Source: Bacteroidota bacterium (GTDB lineage: Bacteria > Bacteroidota > Bacteroidia > Flavobacteriales > Schleiferiaceae). Taken from it: 59,126 nucleotides of DNA. Shown piece after piece: positions 52,180 to 59,126 of the stretch. Numbering within the stretch: position 1 is the first letter of the stretch; every line of letters begins with the position of its first letter. The notes beneath the pieces were generated by a model, which saw only the letters and a list, made by a program, of their open reading frames with translations, was not told the DNA's origin and ran no database searches. The DNA lies in the NCBI GenBank assembly GCA_003385605.1, contig QQUU01000032.1:1-59126 (forward strand), written 5' to 3'. Both the position numbers and the translations under genes were made by a program.

Positions 52180-54051
52180 ATGGTTTTTAAATGGCAACAT
52201 CCTGAACTTCTCTGGCTAGGACCCGTCTTGTTTTTTGCGGTGCTCCTCGCGGCAGTCGTGTTCCACAGGTGGCGAAAAAATGCCTGGAGCAAGCTCGGTT
52301 TGGATGTCAAGGAAGAAAAAAAGCGTTTCGGTAGCATTCGATTCTTCACCCGTCATGTATTTCTCGCCTTGGCCTTGCTATTCTTAGGGCTGAGCTTGGC
52401 CAACCTGCAGATGGGCGGTCAAAAGCAAAAAGTCAACCGAAAAGGAACAGATGTCATCTTTGCGCTCGATGTTAGCCGCTCGATGCTTGCAGAGGATATC
52501 GCCCCGTCAAGGCTGGACAAAGCCAAGCTACTGATTTCCCGTTCGCTTGAAATGTTAAGTGGAGATCGTGTAGGTATTGTCGCCTATGCAGGTAGTGCCT
52601 ACCCTGCCCTGCCCATAACCACAGATTATGTAGCGGCTAAAATGGCGCTGAATGCCGCCGACCCGGATGCAGTGCCTTCCCAAGGGACGAACCTTGCTGC
52701 TGCATTGGAGTACGGCTCAAGCTACTTCAACCCTGCATCACCGGCAGGTAGATTTATCATTGTCTTTACCGACGGTGAAGACCACGAGGCCCTCAGTGGT
52801 TTAGAACTGCCTGATTTCCCAATCAACATTCTTATGGTAGGTCTTGGCACCCAAAGCGGGGGGCCTATTCCTTTGAAGAAAAGTACGCGAGGAACGACAT
52901 ATAAGAAGGATAGAAACGGTGAGGTGGTCATAACCAAAAGAGACGAAAAGGTACTGGCAGGACTTATCGAGGACCTTGGTGCGACGTACCTCGATGGCAA
53001 CCGTACCGAACAAGCCCTGAACGGCATTCAAGAATTTATCGAAAGTGGACAGAAAGCAGATATCAGTGAAGAAATCGCCATCGACTATGAGCCGCAGTTT
53101 CAGTGGTTCATACTCCCTGCGTTATTCTTTCTCCTACTCTACCTGATGTTACCAACTAAAATAGGTTCTCCTTTTACCTATGGCCCGCTTGTGCTGCTAT
53201 TGTGCACCCAAGTGGCGTGGGGACAAAGCGCAGATTCGACCCTTTCGGCACTGAGGACTGAGGGAACTGCGTGGGAATACGATCAAGCCGTTAACCAAGG
53301 AAAAATGCTGCAAGAAGAAGGGAATCTTCAGGCTGCCGCTGAATCCCTACTATCGGCGGTTCAAATGAATCCCGATGGTTACGAAGGCTGGTACAATTTG
53401 GGTTCAACATTGCTTGAGGCGGGCATGGCCGAGGAAGGTGAAAGTGCTCTGAAGGAAAGTTTAAGCAACGCAGAAAGTGATGAACAGATCAGCGATGCCT
53501 TGTACAATCTTGGTGATGCAGCGTACGATGCCCAGCGGTACGAAGAAGCTTTAAACTACTACAAGGAAAGTCTTGTTAAAAATCCACAGAGAACGGACGC
53601 GCAATACAACTTTAACCGCGCCTATGAGAAGCTGCAACAACAACAGCAGCAGAATCAGGAAAACCAGGAGGACGAGAACCAGCAAGACGAGAACCAGCAA
53701 GAGCAGGAGAACAACGAGGATAAAGAGCCGCCAAAATCGGACAAAGACGATCCTCAAGAGAAAAATCCTGAAGACGAAAATTCCAAGGAAAAGGAAGACC
53801 AGCAGGATCAGAGCGGTGAAGGCGGTGATGAAAATCGCGACGAACAAGAAAACGAGCAAGGTGAGCCTAAGGACGATCAGAACAGTGAAAAAAATGAACC
53901 GCAGCAAGGCGGCGAAAGCACAGCTAAAATGACGCCGGAAGAAATCAAGGGATTGCTCGAGGCTATTCAACGTGCTGAGGAGAAAACAGCAGAAAAAGTA
54001 ACGGCTAAAAAGGCCAAAGGAAAGAAGAAGAGCGGTGAAAAAGATTGGTAA
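52180..54051 (+). CDS. BatB-BatC fusion: VWA domain plus TPR and acidic tail
   Basis: The 623-residue protein joins two usually separate proteins. Residues 1-325 are BatB: two N-terminal helices, a VWA domain with MIDAS D97-V-S99-R-S101, and a helix at about 309-325. A second hydrophobic stretch at 335-349 resembles a leftover BatC signal peptide ending A-W-G-Q. TPR repeats follow (about 355-485), then a Gln/Glu/Asn/Asp-rich low-complexity tail (about 486-600) and a basic C-terminus. The extra helix would return the TPR part to the same side as the VWA domain. It overlaps batD by 17 bases. Confidence 0.9.
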   Translation: MVFKWQHPELLWLGPVLFFAVLLAAVVFHRWRKNAWSKLGLDVKEEKKRFGSIRFFTRHVFLALALLFLGLSLANLQMGGQKQKVNRKGTDVIFALDVSRSMLAEDIAPSRLDKAKLLISRSLEMLSGDRVGIVAYAGSAYPALPITTDYVAAKMALNAADPDAVPSQGTNLAAALEYGSSYFNPASPAGRFIIVFTDGEDHEALSGLELPDFPINILMVGLGTQSGGPIPLKKSTRGTTYKKDRNGEVVITKRDEKVLAGLIEDLGATYLDGNRTEQALNGIQEFIESGQKADISEEIAIDYEPQFQWFILPALFFLLLYLMLPTKIGSPFTYGPLVLLLCTQVAWGQSADSTLSALRTEGTAWEYDQAVNQGKMLQEEGNLQAAAESLLSAVQMNPDGYEGWYNLGSTLLEAGMAEEGESALKESLSNAESDEQISDALYNLGDAAYDAQRYEEALNYYKESLVKNPQRTDAQYNFNRAYEKLQQQQQQNQENQEDENQQDENQQEQENNEDKEPPKSDKDDPQEKNPEDENSKEKEDQQDQSGEGGDENRDEQENEQGEPKDDQNSEKNEPQQGGESTAKMTPEEIKGLLEAIQRAEEKTAEKVTAKKAKGKKKSGEKDW

Positions 54052-55711
54052 ACTACTTCTTGTATGTGCAGTACTGCTTCACGGTGTTGCCTTTGGACAA
54101 AACGCTACCCTTACAGCGAGTTGTTCCAAGACTACCGTGGGATTAAACGAGCCCTTTAGAATCACTTTTACTACCAATACGCGCAAAGGGACAATTACAC
54201 CGCCCAGCTTTGATAAATTCATTGTAGTAAGTGGACCCTATCAATCGAGCCAAACACAGATCATCAACGGAAGGATGTCTTCGCAGCGTTCTATCGCCTA
54301 TGAGATTGTAGCTCAGGAAGAAGGTGTATTTACCCTACCGCCTGCAAAGATGAAGGTCAGCGGGCAGGAATTGGAAAGCAATCGCTTGAAAATAACAGTG
54401 AAGGCGGGTGCTAAGCGGAACAACAGGGCGGAGAGAAAGGCCAAAGAAAGTTTCAATGTTCGTATCCTCGCTTCAAAAAAATCGGTCTATGTTGGGGAGC
54501 CTATCGTACTAAAATTCAGGGCAACGCTCTTTGACCCTGTGCGAGACCTCAGTATCATTCAAGCGCCCAATTTTGAGAACGTACTTCAGCAACAGTTGGA
54601 ATTTAAACAAGAGAGTACAAGAGAGGTAGTCGGGAACAAAATGGCGACCGTATTGGACTTTGACAAACGCCTTATCCTCCCTAATAAACCGGGCACACTC
54701 GGCGGACAAGAACTCAAGATCAGTGGACAAGTTCAAGTCCCAACAGGCCGAAGAGATTTCTTTAATATGCCTTTGACGAAATTTGTTCCACAAGTGGCTA
54801 CCGCCAAAATTCCAGCGGTAAAGATTAAGCCTTTGCCTGAGGGTGCCCCTGAGGATTTCCAGGGCGGCGTGGGCGAATTAAAATTGGTCCGTGAAATCAG
54901 CAGAAAAGAGGTCAGTGGAAGCGAAAGTATTACCATTAAACTGCGTGTAGAAGGTGCCGGAAATTTCAATACGCTTGAAGTGCCTGAGCTTATTCAACCA
55001 GAAGGGTTTGACGTTTATGACCCTAAATACAATGAGAATATTCGCTACAGCGAGCGGGGTATTCGTGGCTATAAAGAATATGAATACCTATTGGTTCCTC
55101 AGTACAGGGGCAGTTTTATCGTTCCGGAAATGCAGTGGAGTTACTTTAATACCAGAACAGAACGTTACGAGACAATTTCCATTGCCGCAGATACGCTCAA
55201 CGTCGAGAATCCGGCGCTTAGTGGTGTCCAAGAAAACTCAGATTTAGAAGGCGCCGTAAAACGCGAAGTCAAGACCATAGACGATGATATTCGCTACCTG
55301 CAAGACCATAGATTCGAGGCGGAGGGTAAATCAAATCTGTATCCATGGACCTTGGCATTGTTAGTGCTCGCCGGTTTGCTTTGGCTATGGCAATTTGCTC
55401 CTGAGCGCAGGCAAGGGCAAAAGGTAAATTGGAAAAAATCGCAACTGAAAATCGTGCAAAAAGCATTCGACGCACAAGAAGAGCAGCGCTATGGCACGAT
55501 GCTGAATGCCCTTGAGTTCGCCCTGGTCAAAAAAGGAATTCATCTCGAACAAGTGCGACTTGAGGCGCTGGAGAATGTCTACGATACGCCAACAGCGAAT
55601 CGCATTTTAAGATTGATTGAGCACTGTAATATGGCTCAGTATGCACCGATTGCAGCAAGCGAGAATGTGCATCATCTAACAGAATTTGAAGAGGTATGGG
55701 AACAGATCTAA
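54035..55711 (+). CDS. batD: BatD
   Basis: The 558-residue protein has a signal peptide (about 1-21), several immunoglobulin-like beta domains in the periplasm (about 22-420), one membrane helix (about 438-455) and a cytoplasmic helical tail. The start of the mature protein (L-T-A-S-C-S-K-T-T-V-G-L-N-E-P-F) is typical of the BatD/'oxygen tolerance' family. It probably scaffolds the Bat complex. It overlaps batBC by 17 bases and batE by 16. Confidence 0.93.
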   Translation: MKKIGKLLLVCAVLLHGVAFGQNATLTASCSKTTVGLNEPFRITFTTNTRKGTITPPSFDKFIVVSGPYQSSQTQIINGRMSSQRSIAYEIVAQEEGVFTLPPAKMKVSGQELESNRLKITVKAGAKRNNRAERKAKESFNVRILASKKSVYVGEPIVLKFRATLFDPVRDLSIIQAPNFENVLQQQLEFKQESTREVVGNKMATVLDFDKRLILPNKPGTLGGQELKISGQVQVPTGRRDFFNMPLTKFVPQVATAKIPAVKIKPLPEGAPEDFQGGVGELKLVREISRKEVSGSESITIKLRVEGAGNFNTLEVPELIQPEGFDVYDPKYNENIRYSERGIRGYKEYEYLLVPQYRGSFIVPEMQWSYFNTRTERYETISIAADTLNVENPALSGVQENSDLEGAVKREVKTIDDDIRYLQDHRFEAEGKSNLYPWTLALLVLAGLLWLWQFAPERRQGQKVNWKKSQLKIVQKAFDAQEEQRYGTMLNALEFALVKKGIHLEQVRLEALENVYDTPTANRILRLIEHCNMAQYAPIAASENVHHLTEFEEVWEQI

Positions 55712-56394
55712 CTGCAGTTGCAGATAGCGCAAAGACACTGTACGACCTCGGCAGGTACAGCGAAGCGCTTGAAAAATACCAAAGTATCTATGCCTCGCAG
55801 GCAGAGAACGATGTGTTGTGTTACAACATGGGTAACTGTTATGCGCGCATGGGTGAATTAGGAGAGGCGAAAGTTTACTTCGAGCGCGCACTGATATACG
55901 CTCCAAACAACACAGATGCTCAGCACAATTTAGATTGGATCAACCTCCGCCTCACGGATGCTCTAGTTGCCCCCAAGGAGGAGCTTCTTCAATGGATTGG
56001 ACAATGGGAGCGCTCCGTCATGAGTACTGAAGGATGGACCTATGCAGCCTGGCTATTTTTGGTAGCAACCGTGGTATTGTTAGTGCTACGACGCACGAAG
56101 AGCCGGTCTTTAAACTGGAGGTGGCCACTGACTACTACAGTGATGGCATTTATCCTTCTAGGAATGAGTTACCTCAGCATTCCAAAAATCAAAACTGCGG
56201 TAGTCGTTGAAAGAAACTCGTACGGATATAGCGAGCCCTCATCCAATAGCAAGAGACTAGTACTATTGAGTGAGGGCAGCGCCGGAACTATTCTAGGAAC
56301 AAATAATTCTTGGGTTTACGTTGAATTAGGCGATGGGCGTTTGGCTTGGTTCAATGGGGAAGAATGGGAGGCATTGCTCCCTCCGACAGATTAA
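55696..56394 (+). CDS. batE: BatE-like TPR and SH3-domain protein without signal peptide
   Basis: The 232-residue protein has TPR repeats (about 3-80: L-G-R-Y-S-E-A-L-E-K-Y, C-Y-N-M-G-N-C-Y), two membrane helices (about 113-131 and 143-160) and a C-terminal SH3b domain (about 165-230) with W-V-Y-V-E-L-G-D-G-R-L-A-W. BatE proteins normally start with a signal peptide. Here an in-frame TGA lies three codons before the ATG and no hydrophobic N-terminus can be added. The basic loop between the helices suggests that the TPR part is periplasmic, so its export is unexplained. Confidence 0.87.
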   Translation: MGTDLTAVADSAKTLYDLGRYSEALEKYQSIYASQAENDVLCYNMGNCYARMGELGEAKVYFERALIYAPNNTDAQHNLDWINLRLTDALVAPKEELLQWIGQWERSVMSTEGWTYAAWLFLVATVVLLVLRRTKSRSLNWRWPLTTTVMAFILLGMSYLSIPKIKTAVVVERNSYGYSEPSSNSKRLVLLSEGSAGTILGTNNSWVYVELGDGRLAWFNGEEWEALLPPTD

Positions 56395-56720
56395 ACCAGT
56401 TTAGGCAGCCACGATTTCACCGAGGTCTTGATACCTGTAGCTTCCTTGTAGCTGTTTGGGAAGGCACGAACAACGTTTTTCGCTTCGTTCCATTTAGGAT
56501 GCGATTTATCGCCTGCTGTATAGACTGCGAAGAGGTACTTCGCATTCCTAACCGCCTGCTCCATTTGATCTTCATTCAATCTCTGAAAACCGGGGAGTGA
56601 GGACATCGTCCCGTCTTCAAACGAGGCTTGTAATGTTTTTTGCTGATCTATGGGCGCTTTCCAGATTGGGAAAAAGAAAGGGTAGCCATAGATAAGATTA
56701 TTGACAATCTTGTCTTCCAT
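56391..56720 (-). CDS. Small protein of unknown function
   Basis: The 109-residue soluble protein has an aromatic N-terminal part (I-Y-G-Y-P-F-F-F-P-I-W), a central acidic helix, and a basic C-terminus ending S-W-L-P-K-L-V. I recognise no family. It converges on batE; the four bases 56391-56394 read TTAA, so the two stop codons overlap. The 155 bases upstream, up to thiL, hold no clear promoter or terminator. Confidence 0.65.
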   Translation of the reverse strand: MEDKIVNNLIYGYPFFFPIWKAPIDQQKTLQASFEDGTMSSLPGFQRLNEDQMEQAVRNAKYLFAVYTAGDKSHPKWNEAKNVVRAFPNSYKEATGIKTSVKSWLPKLV

Positions 56721-56875
56721 GAGTTCTAGGTTTGTTTGGTTGGTCCTTTAAAATTAGGAACACCTTTCGGGTTCTACACTATGCTACGCACAAATAGTAC
56801 CAAATGGGACAACACCTTTAGCTCTTGACTAAGAAATGTGAAAAAACAGATTTTCTAAGGTAAATAACGGGCAGT

Positions 56876-57916
56876 TTAACCGTGGTGTTTAAACCCTTGC
56901 GCCTTGAGTTCGATGACTTTTTCATCTCGAGTAATCAGATTTGCACCTGAACCGCCCTTGACGTAACCAATGACCGTAAGGTTTGGATTCGCTTTGATCT
57001 TGTCGTGGTCGCCAATTTTAATGGTGAACAACAACTCGTAGTCCTCTCCCCCGTTCAATGCCACTGTAGTAGTGTTCATATTGAACTCCTCACACAAGGT
57101 GTAGATGCTCGGATCGATCGGAATCTTATTCTCGTAAATATTGAACTGCGTGCCAGAGGCCTTGCTCAAGTGTAGGATTTCCGAGCTCAACCCATCGCTG
57201 ATATCAATCATTGATGTAGGTTGAACGTCTAATCCCTTCAATAATTCAACAATGTCTTTACGAGCTTCAGGCTTTAGCTGGCGCTCCAAAATGTATTCGT
57301 GTCCGCCCAATTCTGGCTGCATTTCCGGATTCTCAAGAAATACCTGCTTTTCGCGTTCCAAAATTTGAAGTCCCATATAGGCACCGCCAACATCGCCACT
57401 TACAACAATTAGATCGTTATCACCGGCGCCTGAGCGCTTGGCTTCCGCACCTTTTTCCACTCGGCCAGTAGCCGTTATGCTAATCATTAGACCCGATTGT
57501 GAGGCTGTGGTGTCGCCTCCAACGAGATCTACATTGTAGCGCTCACAAGCGAGATGGATGCCCTCGTAAATTTCTTCAAGCGCCTCTACTGGAAATCTGT
57601 TGGATACGGCAATACCCACCGTGATGTGTTCAGCCATCCCGTTCATCGCATAGATGTCGCTTAAGTTCACCACGACACTTTTGTAGCCCAAGTGTTTTAA
57701 TGGCACATAGCTCAGATCAAAATGAACGCCCTCGACCAACAGGTCGGTGGAGATGGCGGTGTAATGATCGCCTTGGTCAATCAATGCGGCATCATCGCCT
57801 ACCGCAAGCGCGGTATTTGAAAGCTTTGTTTTTGCATTTTTTACCAGGTGATCGATTAGGCCAAATTCGCCTAAATCTGAGATTGGGGTACGCTGTGGGT
57901 TCTTCGAATCAAACAT
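56876..57916 (-). CDS. thiL: Thiamine-monophosphate kinase
   Basis: ThiL phosphorylates thiamine monophosphate to thiamine diphosphate. The 346-residue protein has the PurM-like fold with G-D-D-A-A-L-I near residue 42, S-T-D-L-L-V-E-G-V-H-F-D (metal and substrate), N-L-S-D-I-Y-A-M, G-G-D-T-T, I-S-D-G-L-S-S-E and G-G-E-D-Y-E-L-L-F. No thiamine-biosynthetic neighbours are present. An exact -7 box ends only 4 bases before the ATG. Confidence 0.95.
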   Translation of the reverse strand: MFDSKNPQRTPISDLGEFGLIDHLVKNAKTKLSNTALAVGDDAALIDQGDHYTAISTDLLVEGVHFDLSYVPLKHLGYKSVVVNLSDIYAMNGMAEHITVGIAVSNRFPVEALEEIYEGIHLACERYNVDLVGGDTTASQSGLMISITATGRVEKGAEAKRSGAGDNDLIVVSGDVGGAYMGLQILEREKQVFLENPEMQPELGGHEYILERQLKPEARKDIVELLKGLDVQPTSMIDISDGLSSEILHLSKASGTQFNIYENKIPIDPSIYTLCEEFNMNTTTVALNGGEDYELLFTIKIGDHDKIKANPNLTVIGYVKGGSGANLITRDEKVIELKAQGFKHHG

Positions 57917-57920
57917 AGAG

Positions 57921-57928
57921 CAAAGTTA
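57921..57928 (-). promoter_or_regulatory. -7 box abutting the thiL start codon
   Basis: On the minus strand TAACTTTG is an exact TANNTTTG match, with TTG 21 bases further upstream as a -33 element. It ends 4 bases before the ATG, so transcription probably starts at the start codon (leaderless). Confidence 0.55.
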
Positions 57929-57972
57929 TCACCTTATACGACTCGATTGCAAGATAAAAGGCCCATATTCAT

Positions 57973-57980
57973 TAACTTTG
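57973..57980 (+). promoter_or_regulatory. -7 promoter box for sufA-sufB
   Basis: TAACTTTG, exact TANNTTTG, with a TTG 23 bases upstream. It lies 31 bases before the sufA ATG. Confidence 0.55.
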
Positions 57981-58011
57981 CAGTGCTTTTTTAGAATTAG
58001 TCTAAATACAT

Positions 58012-58341
58012 ATGGTCAAAGTATCAACTTCAGCAAAAGACAAACTGACTTCCCTAATGGCAGAGGAAGGCAAGAGTCTTGAGACTACCTACATCAGCGT
58101 TGGTGTGGAAAGCGGCGGTTGTTCCGGCTTGTCGTACAAGATGGAATTTACCCCCGATATGCCCGAAAACGCTGAACTCTATGAGGATAATGGAGTTAAG
58201 GTGGTAGTTGAAAAAAAGAGCCTGCTCTACCTGATCGGAACAACGCTCGAATACAGTGGCGGTTTGAACGGTAAAGGCTTCAATTTTAATAACCCGAACG
58301 CAACGCGCACCTGTGGGTGTGGCGAGAGCTTCGCAGTATAA
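58012..58341 (+). CDS. sufA: A-type iron-sulfur carrier SufA/IscA-like
   Basis: The 109-residue protein has the A-type carrier cysteines: G-G-C-S-G-L-S-Y (Cys near residue 38) and the C-terminal C-G-C-G-E-S-F. It receives or delivers iron-sulfur clusters, here most likely as part of the SUF system, because sufB starts 6 bases downstream. It is preceded by an exact -7 box. SdhB in this window is a likely client protein. Confidence 0.93.
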   Translation: MVKVSTSAKDKLTSLMAEEGKSLETTYISVGVESGGCSGLSYKMEFTPDMPENAELYEDNGVKVVVEKKSLLYLIGTTLEYSGGLNGKGFNFNNPNATRTCGCGESFAV

Positions 58342-58347
58342 TACCCC

Positions 58348-59126
58348 ATGAGCGACGAAATCTTAGACGAAATCACCGCATCGGAGTATAAGTATGGATT
58401 CACCACCGATATCGAAAGTGATAAGGTGCCTCCAGGCTTAAACGAAGATGTGATTCGATTGATTAGCGCAAAAAAGAACGAGCCCGAATGGATGCTTGAA
58501 TGGCGCCTAGACGCCTTCCGCACTTGGTCAGAAATGATTGAGCCGGAGTGGCCTAATGTGACCTACGAGAAACCAGATTTTCAGGCCATCTCTTACTACA
58601 GTGCCCCGAAGCAAAAGAAAACCTTGGACAGTTTGGACGAGGTCGACCCGGAACTCTTGAAGACCTTCGAGAAGCTCGGCATTAGTCTAGACGAGCAAAA
58701 ACGCTTGACTGGAGTGGCAATGGATGTTGTGGTCGATTCTGTTTCGGTAGCAACCACCTTCAAGGAGACCTTAGCAGAAAAAGGCATCATCTTCTGTTCG
58801 ATGAGTGAGGCCATTCAGGATCACCCAGAATTGGTCCGTAAGCATTTAGGAACTGTGGTACCTAAGCGCGACAACTTTTATGCTGCACTTAACAGCGCCG
58901 TCTTCACTGACGGTTCGTTCTGTTACATTCCTAAGGGCGTTCACTGTCCTATGGAATTGAGCACCTACTTCCGCATTAACGAAGCAGGCACCGGTCAGTT
59001 TGAGCGTACACTTCTCGTAGCCGATGAGGGTTCTTATGTAAGTTACCTCGAAGGGTGTACAGCACCTTCTCGCGACGAAAATCAGTTGCACGCTGCAGTG
59101 GTTGAGCTCGTTGCTATGGACGATGC
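58348..59126 (+). CDS. sufB: Fe-S cluster assembly scaffold SufB, 5' part
   Basis: Direct translation from the ATG at 58348 stays open to the window edge (about 259 codons). The N-terminus reads [10 protein letters not shown] and continues [32 protein letters not shown] and Y-L-E-G-C-T-A-P, the SufB signature. SufB with SufC and SufD assembles Fe-S clusters. The gene is truncated only by the window end. Confidence 0.95.
   Translation, partial: MSDEILDEITASEYKYGFTTDIESDKVPPGLNEDVIRLISAKKNEPEWMLEWRLDAFRTWSEMIEPEWPNVTYEKPDFQAISYYSAPKQKKTLDSLDEVDPELLKTFEKLGISLDEQKRLTGVAMDVVVDSVSVATTFKETLAEKGIIFCSMSEAIQDHPELVRKHLGTVVPKRDNFYAALNSAVFTDGSFCYIPKGVHCPMELSTYFRINEAGTGQFERTLLVADEGSYVSYLEGCTAPSRDENQLHAAVVELVAMDD

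Noticed and set aside
53640-53930. Repetitive CAR/GAR-rich DNA resembling a tandem repeat array
   Set aside because: It encodes the low-complexity Gln/Glu/Asn/Asp tail of the BatBC fusion and is explained by amino-acid composition.
53551-53970. 139-codon hydrophobic minus-strand frame
   Set aside because: It is the antisense of the Gln/Glu/Asn-rich tail of batBC, which automatically yields Leu/Val/Phe-rich reading; not a real membrane protein.

Overview
The window is a 59 kb chromosomal segment of a bacterium in the phylum Bacteroidota, most likely Flavobacteriales and perhaps near Cryomorphaceae/Schleiferiaceae (family placement is inference). Evidence: the full MoxR-Bat operon; sdhCAB encoding a single-polypeptide cytochrome b; the DUF6427/DUF6341/purD neighbourhood; an HU-CCDC81/SPOR protein; a SecA of about 1,100 residues; a possible type IX secretion tail on a CotH protein; and the Bacteroidota -7 promoter element TANNTTTG upstream of many genes. 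No rRNA, tRNA, CRISPR array, prophage or transposase was seen. Coding density is very high and short gene overlaps are common.

Layout. 1-382 is a non-coding stretch with nested palindromes. 383-4693 is a tight five-gene unit in which every product has an export signal: a small secreted protein, a Gfo/Idh/MocA oxidoreductase, a CotH-family kinase-like protein, a lipoprotein and a DUF2147 protein. 4780-6466 holds kdsA and kdsD (Kdo synthesis for LPS). 6481-9752 holds a thioredoxin-fold protein, an FAD oxidoreductase and small DUF proteins. 9879-10464 is a HigBA-type toxin-antitoxin pair with a palindromic operator, followed by menB. 11357-11537 is a hairpin-rich leader before an NrtR-like regulator coupled to a nitroreductase, followed by two lipoprotein esterases. 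14601-19135 carries RNA and DNA modification functions (RluA-type pseudouridine synthase, CYTH, TrmB, alkyltransferase-like protein, YjbR, a CAT-like acyltransferase). 19152-21438 has lepA and a GyrI-like protein.

21501-24968 (minus strand) is sdhCAB. 25096-27206 has an Xaa-Pro aminopeptidase and an alpha/beta hydrolase. 27252-29738 (minus) has gdhA and dprA. 29830-33332 has the HU/SPOR protein, an acyl-CoA thioesterase, a GT9 glycosyltransferase, DUF6427 and a 55-residue DUF6341-like gene. 33418-42292 (minus) reads secA, an MMPL/RND exporter, rfbA, a polyprenyl synthetase and purD. 42727-48329 (plus) reads a RidA-family deaminase, ileS, a TraR/DksA-like gene, lspA and pdeM. 48405-56394 is the MoxR-Bat operon, with batB and batC fused in one frame. 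The window ends with a small unknown gene, thiL, sufA and the 5' part of sufB.

The most notable observations are: an isoleucyl-tRNA synthetase whose HIGH motif is swapped to G-I-H-H; the nested palindromic element at the left edge; the hairpin-rich leader of the NrtR-like gene; a gene whose start codon lies in the loop of a perfect 9-bp hairpin; several consensus -7 boxes 3-4 nt from start codons, suggesting leaderless mRNAs; and the all-exported five-gene operon. Most of the window is ordinary core genome.
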